Below the pieces are notes generated by a model. That model was not told where the DNA came from. It was given only the letters and a program-made list of their open reading frames with translations, and did not search any database. Source: Piper betle (lineage: Eukaryota; Streptophyta; Magnoliopsida; Piperales; Piperaceae). From it: a DNA stretch of 64,000 bases. This document shows, one piece after another, positions 12,047 through 24,514 of this stretch (positions are counted from its first letter, which is position 1; the number at the start of each line of letters is the position of its first letter). The stretch covers positions 1 to 64,000 of the forward strand of contig JAURVB010014726.1 of the NCBI GenBank assembly GCA_033002965.1, given 5' to 3'. A program made the translations under genes and the position numbers.

Positions 12047-13184
12047 ATATCACTCCTAGCCCTCAGTATAGAGGCCAAGTACTCTCAGGCATTCGCCTTC
12101 AGTACCCTTTGAAACTACAAGTTTAGACATGTACTACATAGTAGTACCCGTAAACCTCCACACTTCTCCGGGTTCGAGGAACTCAAAGGTGGAGTTATCA
12201 GGATCCCTCGGGAAAGAAATGAATGCTCATCAAATCCAGAGCCGACTTTGACTAACATGTGTCGACTCACGTAGCACAGTTGTTGGTTTCCCTAGTCTCA
12301 CATCTCATTGAAAACTTGAGAAAATTATATGTACATAGGCATGGGTAGGGATTGTAATATAATAGGGCCGAAGGCATCGTGATCTGGATCTGAGTTTTCG
12401 AAAAACAAGCCCGAGGGATCTCATCCTCGAGGGTTATTAATCTATAAATTTTGTGTCACTAAATAGTCAGTGTGAAGTGGGGCACAATAAATCCACCACT
12501 TGACATGTTCGACTTACCTATTAAAACTAAACACGATAGAGTGTAAAAGTCAAACCAGAAATAAGTCCTAAACGGACCTAGTAGAAGGTCCAATCGGGTC
12601 CACGCGCCTAAGTGGTGAGCTCTACTCCGTACCTATACATCAAAACTAAAAGCTAATGACCACTTATGATGCATTTACACATCCTATAGCACGCACACAC
12701 ACATCAAGGCACACGTCATATCAAATCACAAGTCAATCCCAATCAAATTTTCTAGGCTATATTGCATTTAATTAACATTGCATGCTTAATCAACTTAATT
12801 AGTTTCTTAGAATTCATTTTAATACCATTTAATCATGCAATTCATCGTTATTTACAACAAATATATATCACACCAATCAATCAATCTTAGCATGTTGTGC
12901 TGATAATTATCACTTTTAAGTAATTAGGTAGGAGTTAATTATACCTCGCATTGTCGGTAATTAGCAACAGCTGTAAAACTCGTGACCCAAGTCAGGGTTT
13001 TATATTGAGAACCGAGTTGGTTTGACAGTTATTTTTAGTTGAGTCAATTTCAGAACACATGCGCTGAGCCAAAGCAGGTCGCGTGTATGAGCCATGAGGG
13101 TCATATGTACCCAAGTATATGATGATAGCGTCATGAATATGGTAGGAAAAAAGAGTTATCAGAATATATGAGAGTATGTCACTT

Positions 13185-13186
<2 letters not shown>

Positions 13187-13223
<37 letters not shown>
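13187..13223. repeat. TA dinucleotide microsatellite
   Basis: TA run inside the nested LTR, absent from the related LTR at 36255. Confidence 0.85.
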
Positions 13224-13226
<3 letters not shown>

Positions 13227-14925
13227 GATCGTAGAATTAGTTTTAAGCCGTTTACCGCTTTAGGATGCCTTCTTTATTAGTTTTGGGATGGGTTAATAGG
13301 TTTATTGCATGTTATTCTAGTTATAATTCAGTTGTTTTATTTTATGGTATTTTATTGTATTTTATTTCATATATTTTTAGATTTATTTTGTAATATTGAC
13401 TCGAGTTGGGAGCGAGTCAAGTTTTTATTACAAAATTGCCATTGTCAGTTCTCTTTCCCTGACTCTATTTCTTCTCACCCCCCTTCCTCCACTGTGCCAC
13501 TCCACTGCCAGCGAGCTCGCCGTCGACTGCACCACTGCAGCCCAGCGACGCCACAAGCCATTGTCGTCGTTGCTGGACACCAACTCCGATGACGACACTC
13601 TCCCTAGCCCCCTCCTTCCCGATCCTTCCCCGAGCCTAGACAACCACATGCACAGCAACCCATGAGAAAAATATGGCTGTCGTTGCATGTGCTGTCGTCG
13701 ACCGTTAGTGTAGCAGCCGGCCAATTGTACGCCACCACCACTCTGTTGTCGACCGGACCTCCCTTACACAGCCACCTCCTACCCCATACCGACCAGACCC
13801 CTAACTTCCCTCCCACGGCCTCCTCCTGCCCTAGCCAGGGCTGTTTGAGCTGTAATCATCTCACGCAGCTGCCACGGCCCTGCTCCTCTAGCGTGGTCAT
13901 CTCCTTCGGCCATCTCCTCCCCACCAAGCTATCCTCTCCCTCATCCTTCATCCCTCACAGCAGCACCACGTCATGGCATAGTCTCCGATTTGTGGTGTTT
14001 CCGCTGGCATGCCGACACCATCGCCGCCAGCCCAGTTGTAGGCCAACTGAAGCATCTTTGGTCAGGCTTTGTCACATCCTAGCCATGTGCTCCAGTCCTA
14101 GCCCAGTTGTGTCCTCCCTGCTAAACCACAACCATGCTGACGACAGTGGTAGCCATTAGCGACAATTAGGTATAAAATTTTATTCGATTTTATTTGATAA
14201 TGAAGTGTTTTATGATCTTATTGTGATGCAAATGGTGTGATTGTAAATAGATGTTAGTTTAAATTTAAATGCATGATAACAGATGATAATGGTGAATTAG
14301 GGTTAGACAATAAATTCATAAATTACATATATAGTTTTTATGATCGAATTAGTATAATTGAATACTAAGCTAATTATTGGAGTTAGGGTTAATATCTAAT
14401 TGGATGAGGATTCATTTCTTATGCCCTAAATTAGAATACATGACGTTAATAATTGAATTAAGATATAGATAGCTAATTAAATAGGTCATAATCATCAATT
14501 AGAATGGATTGTATGATTTGAATGTAAATGTCGCATAATGTCGGGTCATTGTTACTCATGATTGAATGCCCTAGGTTGAGACATAGACGAAAATTGTTGT
14601 AGTTTGTCTTGTATAGATTGATGAAGAGTGTAGCATTCATGCATTATACTAGGTGTTAGTATTTAGTCTTATTGTGTAGGTACGAAGTAGGAGCCAGGTC
14701 TGTTTAGGACTGGCCCCTGATTTATTGTTCTATTCTATGATGATTTATTTTTACTAATTTTAGGACGGGTTAAATGGTGTTTTGTCACATCACACTTAAC
14801 TTGAGTCATTTTGTCGAATAGTTTTCTGGATTAATAACCCTCAAGGATGAGATCCCTCGAGTATGATTTTGAAAACAAAATCTACCACAAGTTGCCTTTG
14901 GGCCTATTATATAAATCCATTCCCA

Positions 14926-14929
<4 letters not shown>

Positions 14930-14965
<36 letters not shown>
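14930..14965. repeat. TA dinucleotide microsatellite
   Basis: TA run inside the nested LTR, at the place where the 36255 copy has only a short TATATATATA. Confidence 0.85.
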
Positions 14966-14970
<5 letters not shown>

Positions 14971-17234
14971 ATTGAATTTTCAATGAGACGAGAGATGGTG
15001 AAGCTGACTTGCATGTACCATGAGCGGGTGCACGTGACAGTCATAGCAGGCTTTGGATTAGTGAGAGGGTTGTTCTATTCCCGAGGGATCCTGACAACTC
15101 GGCGTTTGAGTTCCTCACACCCAGAGAACTTGGAGGTTTACTAGTACTGTTAAGTACAACGCACGTCTGGACTTGTGGTTCAAAAGGTACTAAAGGCGAC
15201 TGTTTGAGAGTACTTGACCTTCGTGCTCAAGGCCAGGAGAATTATGGAGGAAAGGAGAGCCTAGGATATACTGGTAGTCCTGAGGGACCAGAAAATAAAA
15301 TGAGAAAATGCCGAGAGAGGCATCAATAGACCAGTCAGTTCGGGATGCTATCGGGTCTGCAGCCTGGGGCTCCTTAGTAGATGCCCTTAAGAGTGTTCAC
15401 GAGAAGTATATAAAAATATTTTCCTTCACATGAGAGTTATGCTCTCATAGCCAGTTTGATATAGTTATATTTTGGACCAGTAACACTCGTTACTGATGTG
15501 TTTTATAATATATGTAGGTGATGATCATGAGTTGGATATGCCAGCCTGGACGGAGGAGCAGTGATGTCTCTTGCACACACATGTCAGACGATAGAATGTT
15601 TAGTACTTTATTTATGATGTCATTATATTGAGAATGATGTGATGAAATGCAAGATATGATAATATGATGTGATATGATATCTACTTCAGTAGCAAAATTT
15701 CTAATGATGACATGTTAATATATATGTTTTAGTAAATATATTTAGATATTGAATATGTACAACAAGTGGGTCAAGACCCAGAATTTGATGTGAAATGTGA
15801 ATAGAATGCACAGGTGGGTCGAGACTCCAAGATTTAGAATGATTTATACAACTAGATTAGAATTCTGTGTGAATGACAATGTCTACTATATGTGTATTTA
15901 TGTATTTATACATGTTGATTTGACAGGGTGGCCCCTAATTGCACTTTTAGGGGAGACTACTGTCTGTTTTATTTCAGGATTTTTATTGATTTTATCGTAA
16001 TTATTTTGGTATGTAAACTGGTTGTCATGTCATCCATGTAGTAGCATGTTAGGGTTCCGTGCATTCATCCATGCATAGTGATTAGTATCTTTCATCTTGA
16101 GACGCCGAGAGTAGATCCGCACGAGATGGGTTCGAGTTAGCCGACCTAATTAGGACTCATGACATTTCGGTTTTGTTCAGTGAACCGGATTTGGGGTGTT
16201 ACAACGGCTAGGGTTTGTCACATTGTTTGAGACTTGAATACGGCACCCGGCGGCATCCAAAGTTCAATTGGGTTCAACTAGATGAATTTGGTGGAAGATC
16301 TAGCGAATTTCAGTTAATCCAGTTTTCCGGCAGTTTCCAGTGGCTTTCTGGTTACTTTTTCGGCAAGTCAATTGGGGCTAGCATCGGCTCAGACGAGCTC
16401 GGCCCAACTTTGTGGTGGTGAGGGCGGTAGCGTCGAGTCAGCCGGGGGTAAGTCGATCGTCGATTGGCCCTTGGCCGGCCTCGGATGCGGCCCTCGGTAT
16501 GGGGAAGTGGTCAGGGGTCAAAGGGGGAGTGTGTTAGCAGCACGGCGATGGCGGAGTTGTGCTGACAATGGCAAATCGACGTCGAGATGTGGGTGCTAGG
16601 GCATGGCGTCGAGGCCTCAGGGAGGTCGGATGACGGCCGATGAGTGGGGAAAAGCTCGATGATGGCCCGACGGTAGTCGGTGGCGTCGATCAATGACGGT
16701 GCGGCGGCCGGAGGGGGAGTCGACGGTGAGGATGGGGGTGGCAATCGGGCGGTGTCGGGGTTTAGGGAGGAAGGGTCGGGATGAAGGTTGGGTGATAATC
16801 TAGTAAATAAAAGTTGACCTAATTGTGACCCAAGTCAAAATAATAACTAACTCGTAATAAATTCTTAAAAATCCAAAAAATAGGAGAAAATCCCATAACA
16901 AATAATACATACCATAACATGAAAATTACATGTTCCATAACTAATAACCCGCCCAAATTGCTCTATACGCATCCTAATGCGTTATTCGACCTAAAATAAT
17001 TGTACGATCAAATACAATAAAAAAAATAATTGCATATTGTCATATACTCTGATAACTCATTTCTCATCATTTTTCTAATGTTATCATCGTATATTCGGGT
17101 ACACTTGACCCTCATCGGTCATAATGCACAGCTGGCCTCGACTCAACACGCGGGTCATGAAACTGACTCGACTCGAACCGACAGATGAACTAACTGGTTC
17201 GCTAATGTAAAACTCTAACTTGAGTCATGTTACA

Positions 17235-17939
17235 AATATGGTTTGTATGATGTAGTAAAGGTGCCAAGCTTGGCAAAAATATGACAGTTTTCAAGGCCCC
17301 TATGACCTAGTTGCGCATTTTCCTAATTTTTACACTTTAATGCAGGTTGCTGATGATGTCCACCTTATGCACGATTGTTGATATGCATGTTGGCTTGTTC
17401 ATGTAAATTGTTCACACTAAAATAACCACTATATTTTTTGGTATGTATACTATGACGTTTATATGTTTGGTATGTAAATTGTTCATGTTTTGTGCTTCGT
17501 TGTGAGATAATTAAAAGAGGTTAATAAAATATATAAAAATTATGGTTGGCTTCACTAATTGTCGAGTAGAAACCTGTAAGTTTTTGTTTAATTTAAAAAT
17601 CGTTTAGGTAGTTAGTTTGATCATTTTTTCGAAGTATGCAAGAGAGTGGAAGGTAAAACTCTAGTTCCCTGACTTCGAATGTAAAATCAAAAAACCTAGA
17701 CAAATAGTGATCAAATTGCATACATTTTCACCCCCACTTTGAGTTATGTCCTTGTAACACCATATTAAAATATGAAAGTAGCTCAGCAAATCTTGCATTA
17801 GAATTTTCCTAAGCCCAATAGGTCTACCCAGCTCTAGAAATGACTTACCCAATACCTCTTACTTCCGATTCCACTTAGGCCCAAATATTTGGAGTTTGAA
17901 CCTCAAATCTTACTAGTCAAGTGTGTTGTTTAGCCCAAC
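17235..17939. other. Intergenic stretch, nothing recognised
   Basis: No gene or repeat structure recognised between the solo LTR and the full-length retrotransposon. A 63-codon minus-strand frame at 17661-17852 has no recognisable motif. Confidence 0.4.
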
Positions 17940-19864
17940 TATCACGGGGTTGTTTATAGCCCAAAATTTTTCGGCCTAAACCCTACCCGTGCGGCGTATT
18001 CCCCTCCTGGGAACACCAGCCTACTTCCACACGCAGCCGGATACCGCTGTTTGTAGCGGCACGATGAAGGTTGGCGCGCTTGTGAAAGCTCGTACACCCG
18101 GCTAGCAGCACGCACCCAACTGCCTATAGCGCTACTTGTGTTGCTGCCGGTACCGATCACCAAGTTCCAGCGTATGCAGCGGCACGCTGCGACACACGCA
18201 CCAAGTATTGCCCGTAGTATGTTCGCCCCAAGTGCCGGTCACCCACACCCGACACGCACTAGACCCGGAATCACGGTCCAGCACCTTGGTTTCCAAATAC
18301 GACAATCACACTACCAATTACGGGAATCCACCCAACCTTTATTTCAACCGTAAACAAAGGATATACAAGTAATCGCTCACCTTGACTACTTGCTGGTCGT
18401 GGACATGCAACCCCACGACCTAGCCTCTCAACTCCCTGCAAGAGACTAACTCACAACCCCTAGGTCGATCCCCTGATCAACCCAATTACATGCACACTCA
18501 ATATGCAACAAGGGATTGCAACAACCAGACACGCACCTGATCCTAAAGGCAGACTCACGACCAACACCACCAGCAGTCGTTCACCAGATGCCCCTATCCG
18601 AACTCCACGAATAGTCTGCAGCAGCACCTAGAGGTCTCCTTGCCCGATCAAGTTGTTCCCCTCCACAAAGAACTCACGTACTCTGGAATTCACCAATTGC
18701 TTCCACAACTTGCTTCGTGCCTTTTGTATTTTCTGAAGTCATCCTCATCCAATACACGAGTTAGTTGCTGCCGGATATTCCCATATCCTCTGGAGATCTT
18801 CCACAACCCCAACATCACGTCCAGGTTCGCTTGTGTTTATCTCCAAGGCTGTGTTGAACTTTATCACCAATGAGTCACCGTCGAACTCCCATTGGCCATG
18901 GAGAAGATCATATATTCACCATATCTTCCCTCAACTCTATCTGCAACTCTGGCGTCCACCATTGCAGATAAGCATGCAATCCACTGATGTAGATAAACAT
19001 GCCGCTCCATGGTCGCACCTTCCTGGTTCGACCCCTGAGCCAAGTCCCGATCAACCCCTCATGCCAAGTCCTCGCCCCTTGTGCGCACCCAGGTACCGCA
19101 ACATGGTCCACCGACCCGCCTGGCTCGCTACCATGTCTGAATACCGGTACTGCTGTCGGCTCGCTCGTGCATAAACCTCTGCACGCATCACTCGCTCCTG
19201 GTCGCGCCCACGCTCGTCCGCTCACCCATCGCGCTCACGCCCGCACACGCGTACGCACAGACTGCACTCGCTTGCGTCGCGCTCAGCGCTGCGTGCTCGC
19301 ACGCTGGACGACGCCCGTGCACGCTGCTCGCCAGTGCCGCTAGTTGGAGCGACCCAACCCTCGGCACGCTGCAGCGCGCACGCACCGAACCTGCTCGGTA
19401 CGCTGCTCGCTCCAGGCTGCCACCAGACTTCGCCGCGCCACTCGATCACGCTGATCGCGCCCGACCATGGGTCTCGACACTGCTCGACCCAAATCACGCA
19501 CATGCTCGGCACTTCACACAGGCACGCTCGGTCATTGTCACCGACCTCGCTCCACCCATGCTCGGCACTGCTCGTCCACAGCTGCTGGTCATGCAACTGC
19601 CCTCGAACCAACTTGAGGTTTCCTTGGCACCATGTAGCGCCATGCTCGTACATGCTGCCGACGCACCTGCTACACTTCCCAGCACCAAGTCTCGGTCCTT
19701 CGTTCAACCTCGGCCCTTCCTTGCCTGCAACCATAACCCGCATTAGCACTTGGTAAGTTGTTTCACCACACAGGCAGCATCCGCCACCTACTCCGGACTC
19801 GGGATGACTAGGGACAACCGCCAAACCCTAGCTCCCTGGGCGCCCTGCAATCACTCCCGTGACA
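17940..19864 (-). repeat. 3' LTR of the chromovirus (1925 bp)
   Basis: Matches 24515-26438 along its whole length. The terminal dinucleotide at 17940 is TA instead of TG on the plus strand. The gag-pol stop codon lies within its first 14 bases as read on the coding strand. Confidence 0.93.
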
Positions 19865-22800
19865 GTCCTCCCCCACCAATGAGACCCGATGTCCTCATCA
19901 GAGGGTTAAGCCCTGCCCAGTACTTCTTGACCTGCCTCTCAAACTGCCATAGATCCCTCTCCTTTTCCCAACTCACCTCGCTCCTCGGTTCCCCTCTCCA
20001 TTTGATAAGATACTCCGTCCCAGTGTTTGGAGCACCTTGCCTATGTTCCAATATCCTCCCCACCTTCTTCTCATATTGCTGCCGGACAGTTGGTGGAGCT
20101 CTTCTAGGACGAGCTCTCCTCGGATTGACCACATCCTCATGGAAAGGTTTGAGGAAACTTACGTGAAAAGTCGGGTGGATCTTGTACCTATCGGGTAGCT
20201 TCAACCGGTATGCTACGCTCCCAATTACTTTCTCCACCTCGAAGGGTCCATCGTACCGCTGCACCAAGGACCTGTGCACGTCAGTATGCCTGATCTTCTT
20301 CCAGATCTGGGGAGTTAGCTTCAGCATCACCTTGTCCCCCACGCTGAATGACAACGGCCTCCTCCTGAGATCCGCATACCTCTTCATCCTGCGCGTAGCC
20401 TTGGCCAAAGAATCCACGGCATCTTCGTATAGGTCCTGCCTATCCCGTGCAAACCTAAAAGCCGCTGGACACTTCACTCCACGTCCCTGTAGAGCAACCT
20501 CCTGTGGTGTCAAAGGTTGATGGCCCGTTGCTAATTCGAATGGACTCAGTCCCGTTGCTGAAGATCGGTGCAGATTATAACTAAACTGCGCCGCGTCAAG
20601 AAGTTCCAACCAGTTTTGCTGGCTGGCCGTGACGAAATGCCTCAGGTACTCCTCCAACAAGGCATTCGTCCTCTCAGTCTGCCCGTCCGACTGAGGGTGG
20701 TTGGCGGTAGAAAAGTTCAGCTTGCTCCCCAGCAGCCCGAACAAAGACGTCCAGAACCTCCCAGTGAACCGGGCGTCTCGGTCACTCACAATATCCGCCG
20801 GCATTCCAAAATGCTTCACCACGTTCCTGAAGAACAAATTTGCAGCTACCTCGGCTGTACATGCATGTGGAGCAGCTGCAAAAATGGCGTATTTGGAGAA
20901 CCGATCCACTACCACCAAAACCGAAGACATTCCCTTTACCTTCGGGAACCCTGACACGAAGTCAAGCGAGACCGAGCTCCACGGTCTCGTTGGAGTAGGT
21001 AGAGGCTGCAGCAAGCCAGCCTCCAGTCTTCTCTCCACCTTGTCTTGTTGGCACACCAAACAAGACTTCACGAAAGCCTCGATATCGGCCTCCATTCTCG
21101 GCCAATAATACACTCTAGACATGAGTGCATACATCCGGTCCCTGCCAGGATGTCCTGCCCACTGGGTGTCGTGGGACTCCTCCATCAGCTTTCGTCGTAG
21201 CCTCCCAGTAGGAATGTAAAGACGTCCCCCACTGGCATAGACTATTCCATCATCCAACCAGTACTTGCGAACCAGTCCCTCACTGATCCGGTCAACCAAC
21301 TTCCGGTACTCAAGGTCCTCCTTAGCCAACTCCCGGACTTGCCCTAGTAGCTCCGTCTGAATCTCGGTTAAGGCTGCCACCATTTCCAGGTTCTTCCTAC
21401 TCAAGGCATCAGCTACCTGATTAGATTTCCCCGGTTGGTGCAACCACTCAAAATCATATTCTGCGAGAAACTCCTGCCACCTAGCTTGTCTCGGCGACAA
21501 CTTCTTCTGGGTCTTGAAGAAAGTGTTGGCAACGTTGTCAGTTATAACCACAAACTTGGACCCCAGCAAGTACACACGCCACACTCTGAGACAGTGAACC
21601 ACAGCTAGCATTTCCTTCTCGTGAGCTGAATACCTCATCTCGGCCTCTTTCAATTTCCAGCTCTCAAATGCTATTGGATGTCCATCCTGCTGTAACACAC
21701 CTCCCACGGCTCTATCTGAAGCATCGGTAACTACTTCAAATGGTCGACTGAAATCTGGCAATTTCAGTATTGGTTCGGATGAAATGGCAGCTTTCAGCTC
21801 ATCGAACGCCGCCTGGCATGGCTCCGACCACGCCCATGACTGAGTCTTCTTCAGCAAGTCAGTCAATGGTGACACCACCCGGCTGTATCCTTGAATGAAC
21901 TTCCTGTAGTAATTGGCTAACCCTAGAAAGCTCCGCAGCTCGGTCACCTTAGTCGGTTCTGGCCACTGTTTGATTGCCTGAACCTTCGATTCCTCCATTC
22001 GCACCTCTCCATTGCCAATTCGGTGGCCTAGGAAGCCGATTTCCCTTAGGCCGAACTCACATTTCTCCTGTTTGATAAACAGCTCGTTCTCCCTCAATCG
22101 ATCTAGGACCTGCTTCAAATGACCCCAGTGCTCCTCCTCGGATTCACTGTACACAACTATGTCATCCAAGTAAACCACCACGAATCTGTCAATGAAACCC
22201 CTGAACACATCGTTCATCAAGTTACAAAACGTCGCTGGTGCATTGGTTAGCCCAAATGGCATCACGAGAAACTCATAGGACCCGTATCTCGTGACCATAG
22301 TTGTCTTCGGGACATCCTCCGGCGCAATCCGGACTTGCCAATATCCCGTCCTCAGGTCCAACTTAGTAAATATCCGCGCTTTACTAAGCCGGTCAAATAG
22401 ATCTGCAATTAGGGGAACTGGGTACTTGTTCTTCACCGTCACCTTGTTCAGCCCCTGGTAATCAACACATAGTCTCATCGAGCCATCTGTCTTTTCCTGG
22501 AACAGAACTGGTGCTCCGTATGGTGCAGTAGATGGTTGAATCTTCCCCGACTCCAGCAGCTCACCCAGCTGGATCTTCAATTCAGTGAGTTCCTTAGGCG
22601 ACATACGATATGGCGCCTTAGCTGGTGCCCTAGCTCCCGGCACTAGCTCGATCCGGTGTTCGATCCCTCGCTTGGGAGGTAACCCCTCTGGCAACTCGGC
22701 AGGCATGACATCGGCATACTCCGTCAGTAATCCCGCCATAAACTCCGGCACCGCCACCACACGATCCGGTTGAACCTCTACCATTGCTGCAAGATAAGTT

Positions 22801-24419
22801 GAGGCACCTCTCTTACACCCTCGAGCCACTTGCATTGCCGACAAGTGCTCACCACTGAAGGTGCGATCCTCAACCCCTGAAGGCCTCTCCTGACCACGGA
22901 CAAAGCTGGCACCCCCTTGGTCCATAATCAGAATTCCTCCAAGCTGTGGGAAGACTCCCACTCCGGCTGTCCTCATGAAGGAATTGCCAATAATCAGCTC
23001 GAAATCGTCCATCTCGATCACCATGATATCCATGCATCCTTCATAGTCTCCCAGGCAAACCCTAACATTTCTTGCAATGCCATCCACCTGTTTAGCCTGT
23101 GAGTTGACTGCCTTAATCCTGCTGGTATTGGTTCCAGTCCTCAGCCCTAGCTTCGAAGCCATCCCCTTCGAAACAAAACTGTGCGTTGCACCCGTATCTA
23201 TCAAAGCTGAGACTCTCCTCCCATTCACTACCACTGGAACGTACATCAAATCAGTTCCTCTTGGAGCTGTGTTTCCAGCTCTCAACGCCCCGAGAATCTG
23301 AAGGGTAGATGCTCGTGCTGGAGGCCTCTCTTCCTCCTGAACTGGGTTCTCTTCTGCCCTCATAGCACTGACTTTAGCCTTCGTCGGACAATCCCTTGCC
23401 CTATGCGGTCCATTGCACAAGAAACAACCAGATTTCTTCACATCCACAACCCGGCTGTAACCACCTGGCTTGAAGTTGAATTGCTTCTTCTTCTTCTTCG
23501 GCTTGGACTGCCCACCCTGGCTGTCCCGGTTACTGCTCTTGCCCGGCTGATATTTCCTGCTTGAGCCTTCATCCCTGGCTGCCCCTAGCGGTTTAAAATC
23601 TGCCAAAGCATCTGCAGCCGCCATTGCCGTCGGTAGATCTTGCACATTCTGCCGCTTCAGCTCCATCTGTGCCCATGACTGCAAACCCGTGATAAAGTTG
23701 AATAACTTATCCTCTTCCGACATATTCTTGATATCCAGAAGACAAGAACTGAATTCTTTGACATACTCTCTAACTGTTCCTGACTGTCTCAATCGCTTGA
23801 GTTTGTCCCTCGCCACCCAGGTAGTATTGGTTGGCATAAACTGATCCCGAAGTTCCTTTTTCAGAATAGCCCATGTCTCCATGCGGGGTCGACCAGCATT
23901 GTCATCTTCCTCGGTGCGAGTCCTATACCATAATTTGGCGTCCCCTGACAAAAACATGCTGGCCAATGAGACTTGGCGTTCCTCGGGCACCTTCGCAGCC
24001 ACGAAATACTCCTGAATATCCCAGATGAAATTCTCAAGATCCTTGGCTGATCTATTCCCATCGAATTTCCTCGGCTCTGGAACCTTAAGCCTGCCCGGGA
24101 TGGAGTTATCTTCGCCTGTCCGGTCAGCACTTATACTCGGCTGAGGCTGCATTACCACGATCTGTTTCAATAAGGCAACGTCTGCATGCATCGCCTCAAA
24201 AGCAGCCCGGAGATGCTCCAACACCTCCGCCGTATTCCCTTGCGCAGAACTGGTCTCGGGTCGATCGTCCACCCGAGCCCTCAAATCCCTAACCCCTTCA
24301 TGTAGGGACTGCAGTTGATCACTGATGGTCCGTCCATCTCCAGTAGTGATAGGGCCTCCTACCAATACTTCCAGTCGCGCAATCCTCTCCTTGAGAGCTT
24401 CTGATCGTGTGTCCATCAC
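19851..24419 (-). CDS. Chromovirus gag-pol polyprotein, 1522 residues, intact
   Basis: One uninterrupted frame encodes all retrotransposition functions. By position: gag with its capsid-type region (about residues 110-260); a zinc knuckle [13 protein letters not shown] near 329-343; aspartic protease with [10 protein letters not shown] near 405; reverse transcriptase with YLDDIVVYS near 748; RNase H starting [12 protein letters not shown] near 895; integrase with an HHCC finger (about 1080-1125, ending SCLVCQQDK) and DDE residues in [17 protein letters not shown] and SDGQTERTN; and a C-terminal chromodomain with EYLIKWRG...VSWE...DLWQF near 1455-1505. Chromodomains of this type are known to bias integration toward particular chromatin. 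The knuckle spacing is C-x2-C-x3-H-x4-C, one shorter than retroviral. No stop or frameshift is seen, so it may encode active proteins. The first in-frame ATG is used, 74 bases from the 3' edge of the primer-binding site. Confidence 0.96.
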   Translation of the reverse strand: MMDTRSEALKERIARLEVLVGGPITTGDGRTISDQLQSLHEGVRDLRARVDDRPETSSAQGNTAEVLEHLRAAFEAMHADVALLKQIVVMQPQPSISADRTGEDNSIPGRLKVPEPRKFDGNRSAKDLENFIWDIQEYFVAAKVPEERQVSLASMFLSGDAKLWYRTRTEEDDNAGRPRMETWAILKKELRDQFMPTNTTWVARDKLKRLRQSGTVREYVKEFSSCLLDIKNMSEEDKLFNFITGLQSWAQMELKRQNVQDLPTAMAAADALADFKPLGAARDEGSSRKYQPGKSSNRDSQGGQSKPKKKKKQFNFKPGGYSRVVDVKKSGCFLCNGPHRARDCPTKAKVSAMRAEENPVQEEERPPARASTLQILGALRAGNTAPRGTDLMYVPVVVNGRRVSALIDTGATHSFVSKGMASKLGLRTGTNTSRIKAVNSQAKQVDGIARNVRVCLGDYEGCMDIMVIEMDDFELIIGNSFMRTAGVGVFPQLGGILIMDQGGASFVRGQERPSGVEDRTFSGEHLSAMQVARGCKRGASTYLAAMVEVQPDRVVAVPEFMAGLLTEYADVMPAELPEGLPPKRGIEHRIELVPGARAPAKAPYRMSPKELTELKIQLGELLESGKIQPSTAPYGAPVLFQEKTDGSMRLCVDYQGLNKVTVKNKYPVPLIADLFDRLSKARIFTKLDLRTGYWQVRIAPEDVPKTTMVTRYGSYEFLVMPFGLTNAPATFCNLMNDVFRGFIDRFVVVYLDDIVVYSESEEEHWGHLKQVLDRLRENELFIKQEKCEFGLREIGFLGHRIGNGEVRMEESKVQAIKQWPEPTKVTELRSFLGLANYYRKFIQGYSRVVSPLTDLLKKTQSWAWSEPCQAAFDELKAAISSEPILKLPDFSRPFEVVTDASDRAVGGVLQQDGHPIAFESWKLKEAEMRYSAHEKEMLAVVHCLRVWRVYLLGSKFVVITDNVANTFFKTQKKLSPRQARWQEFLAEYDFEWLHQPGKSNQVADALSRKNLEMVAALTEIQTELLGQVRELAKEDLEYRKLVDRISEGLVRKYWLDDGIVYASGGRLYIPTGRLRRKLMEESHDTQWAGHPGRDRMYALMSRVYYWPRMEADIEAFVKSCLVCQQDKVERRLEAGLLQPLPTPTRPWSSVSLDFVSGFPKVKGMSSVLVVVDRFSKYAIFAAAPHACTAEVAANLFFRNVVKHFGMPADIVSDRDARFTGRFWTSLFGLLGSKLNFSTANHPQSDGQTERTNALLEEYLRHFVTASQQNWLELLDAAQFSYNLHRSSATGLSPFELATGHQPLTPQEVALQGRGVKCPAAFRFARDRQDLYEDAVDSLAKATRRMKRYADLRRRPLSFSVGDKVMLKLTPQIWKKIRHTDVHRSLVQRYDGPFEVEKVIGSVAYRLKLPDRYKIHPTFHVSFLKPFHEDVVNPRRARPRRAPPTVRQQYEKKVGRILEHRQGAPNTGTEYLIKWRGEPRSEVSWEKERDLWQFERQVKKYWAGLNPLMRTSGLIGGGGLSRE
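19865..19877 (-). other. Polypurine tract
   Basis: The minus strand reads GGTGGGGGAGGAC directly against the 3' LTR, the expected place for plus-strand DNA priming. It is inside the gag-pol reading frame. Confidence 0.8.
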
Positions 24420-24500
24420 AGAACTTGCACTCGGTAACGAAGTGGAGTCCTTTCCCTGAAAGTCAGTACGACTTCACAAGTCCTTCAATCACAAAACACT

Positions 24501-24512
24501 GCTCTGATACCT
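24501..24512 (-). other. Primer-binding site, initiator-tRNA-Met type
   Basis: The minus strand reads AGGTATCAGAGC, two bases after the 5' LTR. It matches the plant initiator methionine tRNA type TGGTATCAGAGC except for the first base. Confidence 0.85.
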
Positions 24513-24514
24513 GC

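Larger units (their letters stand above)
12972..16203 (-). mobile_element. Nested solo LTR, opposite orientation
   Basis: On the plus strand it starts TGTAAAACTCGTGACCC and ends TTTGGGGTGTTACA; on the minus strand it starts TGTAACACCCC. It is flanked by ACAGC (12967-12971) and ACGGC (16204-16208), 4 of 5 matching; the uninterrupted relative at 36255 has ACGGC at this place. Internal landmarks are GACTCGAGTTGGGAGCGAGT with TTTTTATTACAAAATTGCC near 13397-13443, a GC-rich block (about 13450-14160), two TA runs (13187-13223, 14930-14965) and GATGAGATCCCTCGAG near 14848. The reading frames in the GC-rich block show no recognisable domain and are not called as genes. Confidence 0.8.
11136..17234 (+). 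mobile_element. Solo LTR interrupted by a nested solo LTR
   Basis: Begins TGTAACACCTCATTTTGG and ends GAGTCATGTTACA. Flanks are GATAT (11131-11135) and AATAT (17235-17239), an imperfect 5-bp target duplication. The part from 12972 to 16208 is a second LTR plus its duplicated target; without it the length is about 2.86 kb. Continuity across the insertion is clear by comparison with the reverse complement of 36255-39180, where AGGTATAATT...CGACGGCTAGGG is uninterrupted. No internal domain, primer-binding site or coding region is seen. The clade is unknown, though TGTAACACC termini are common in Ty3/gypsy LTRs. Confidence 0.8.

Noticed and set aside
13662..14159. 165-codon frame in the nested LTR
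   Set aside because: Ser/Pro/His-rich; the same place in related LTRs has no matching frame.
19222..19824. 200-codon minus-strand frame, and plus-strand frames, in the chromovirus LTR
   Set aside because: They lie in GC-rich LTR sequence, have Cys/His/Arg-skewed composition, no domain, and change frame between the two LTRs.
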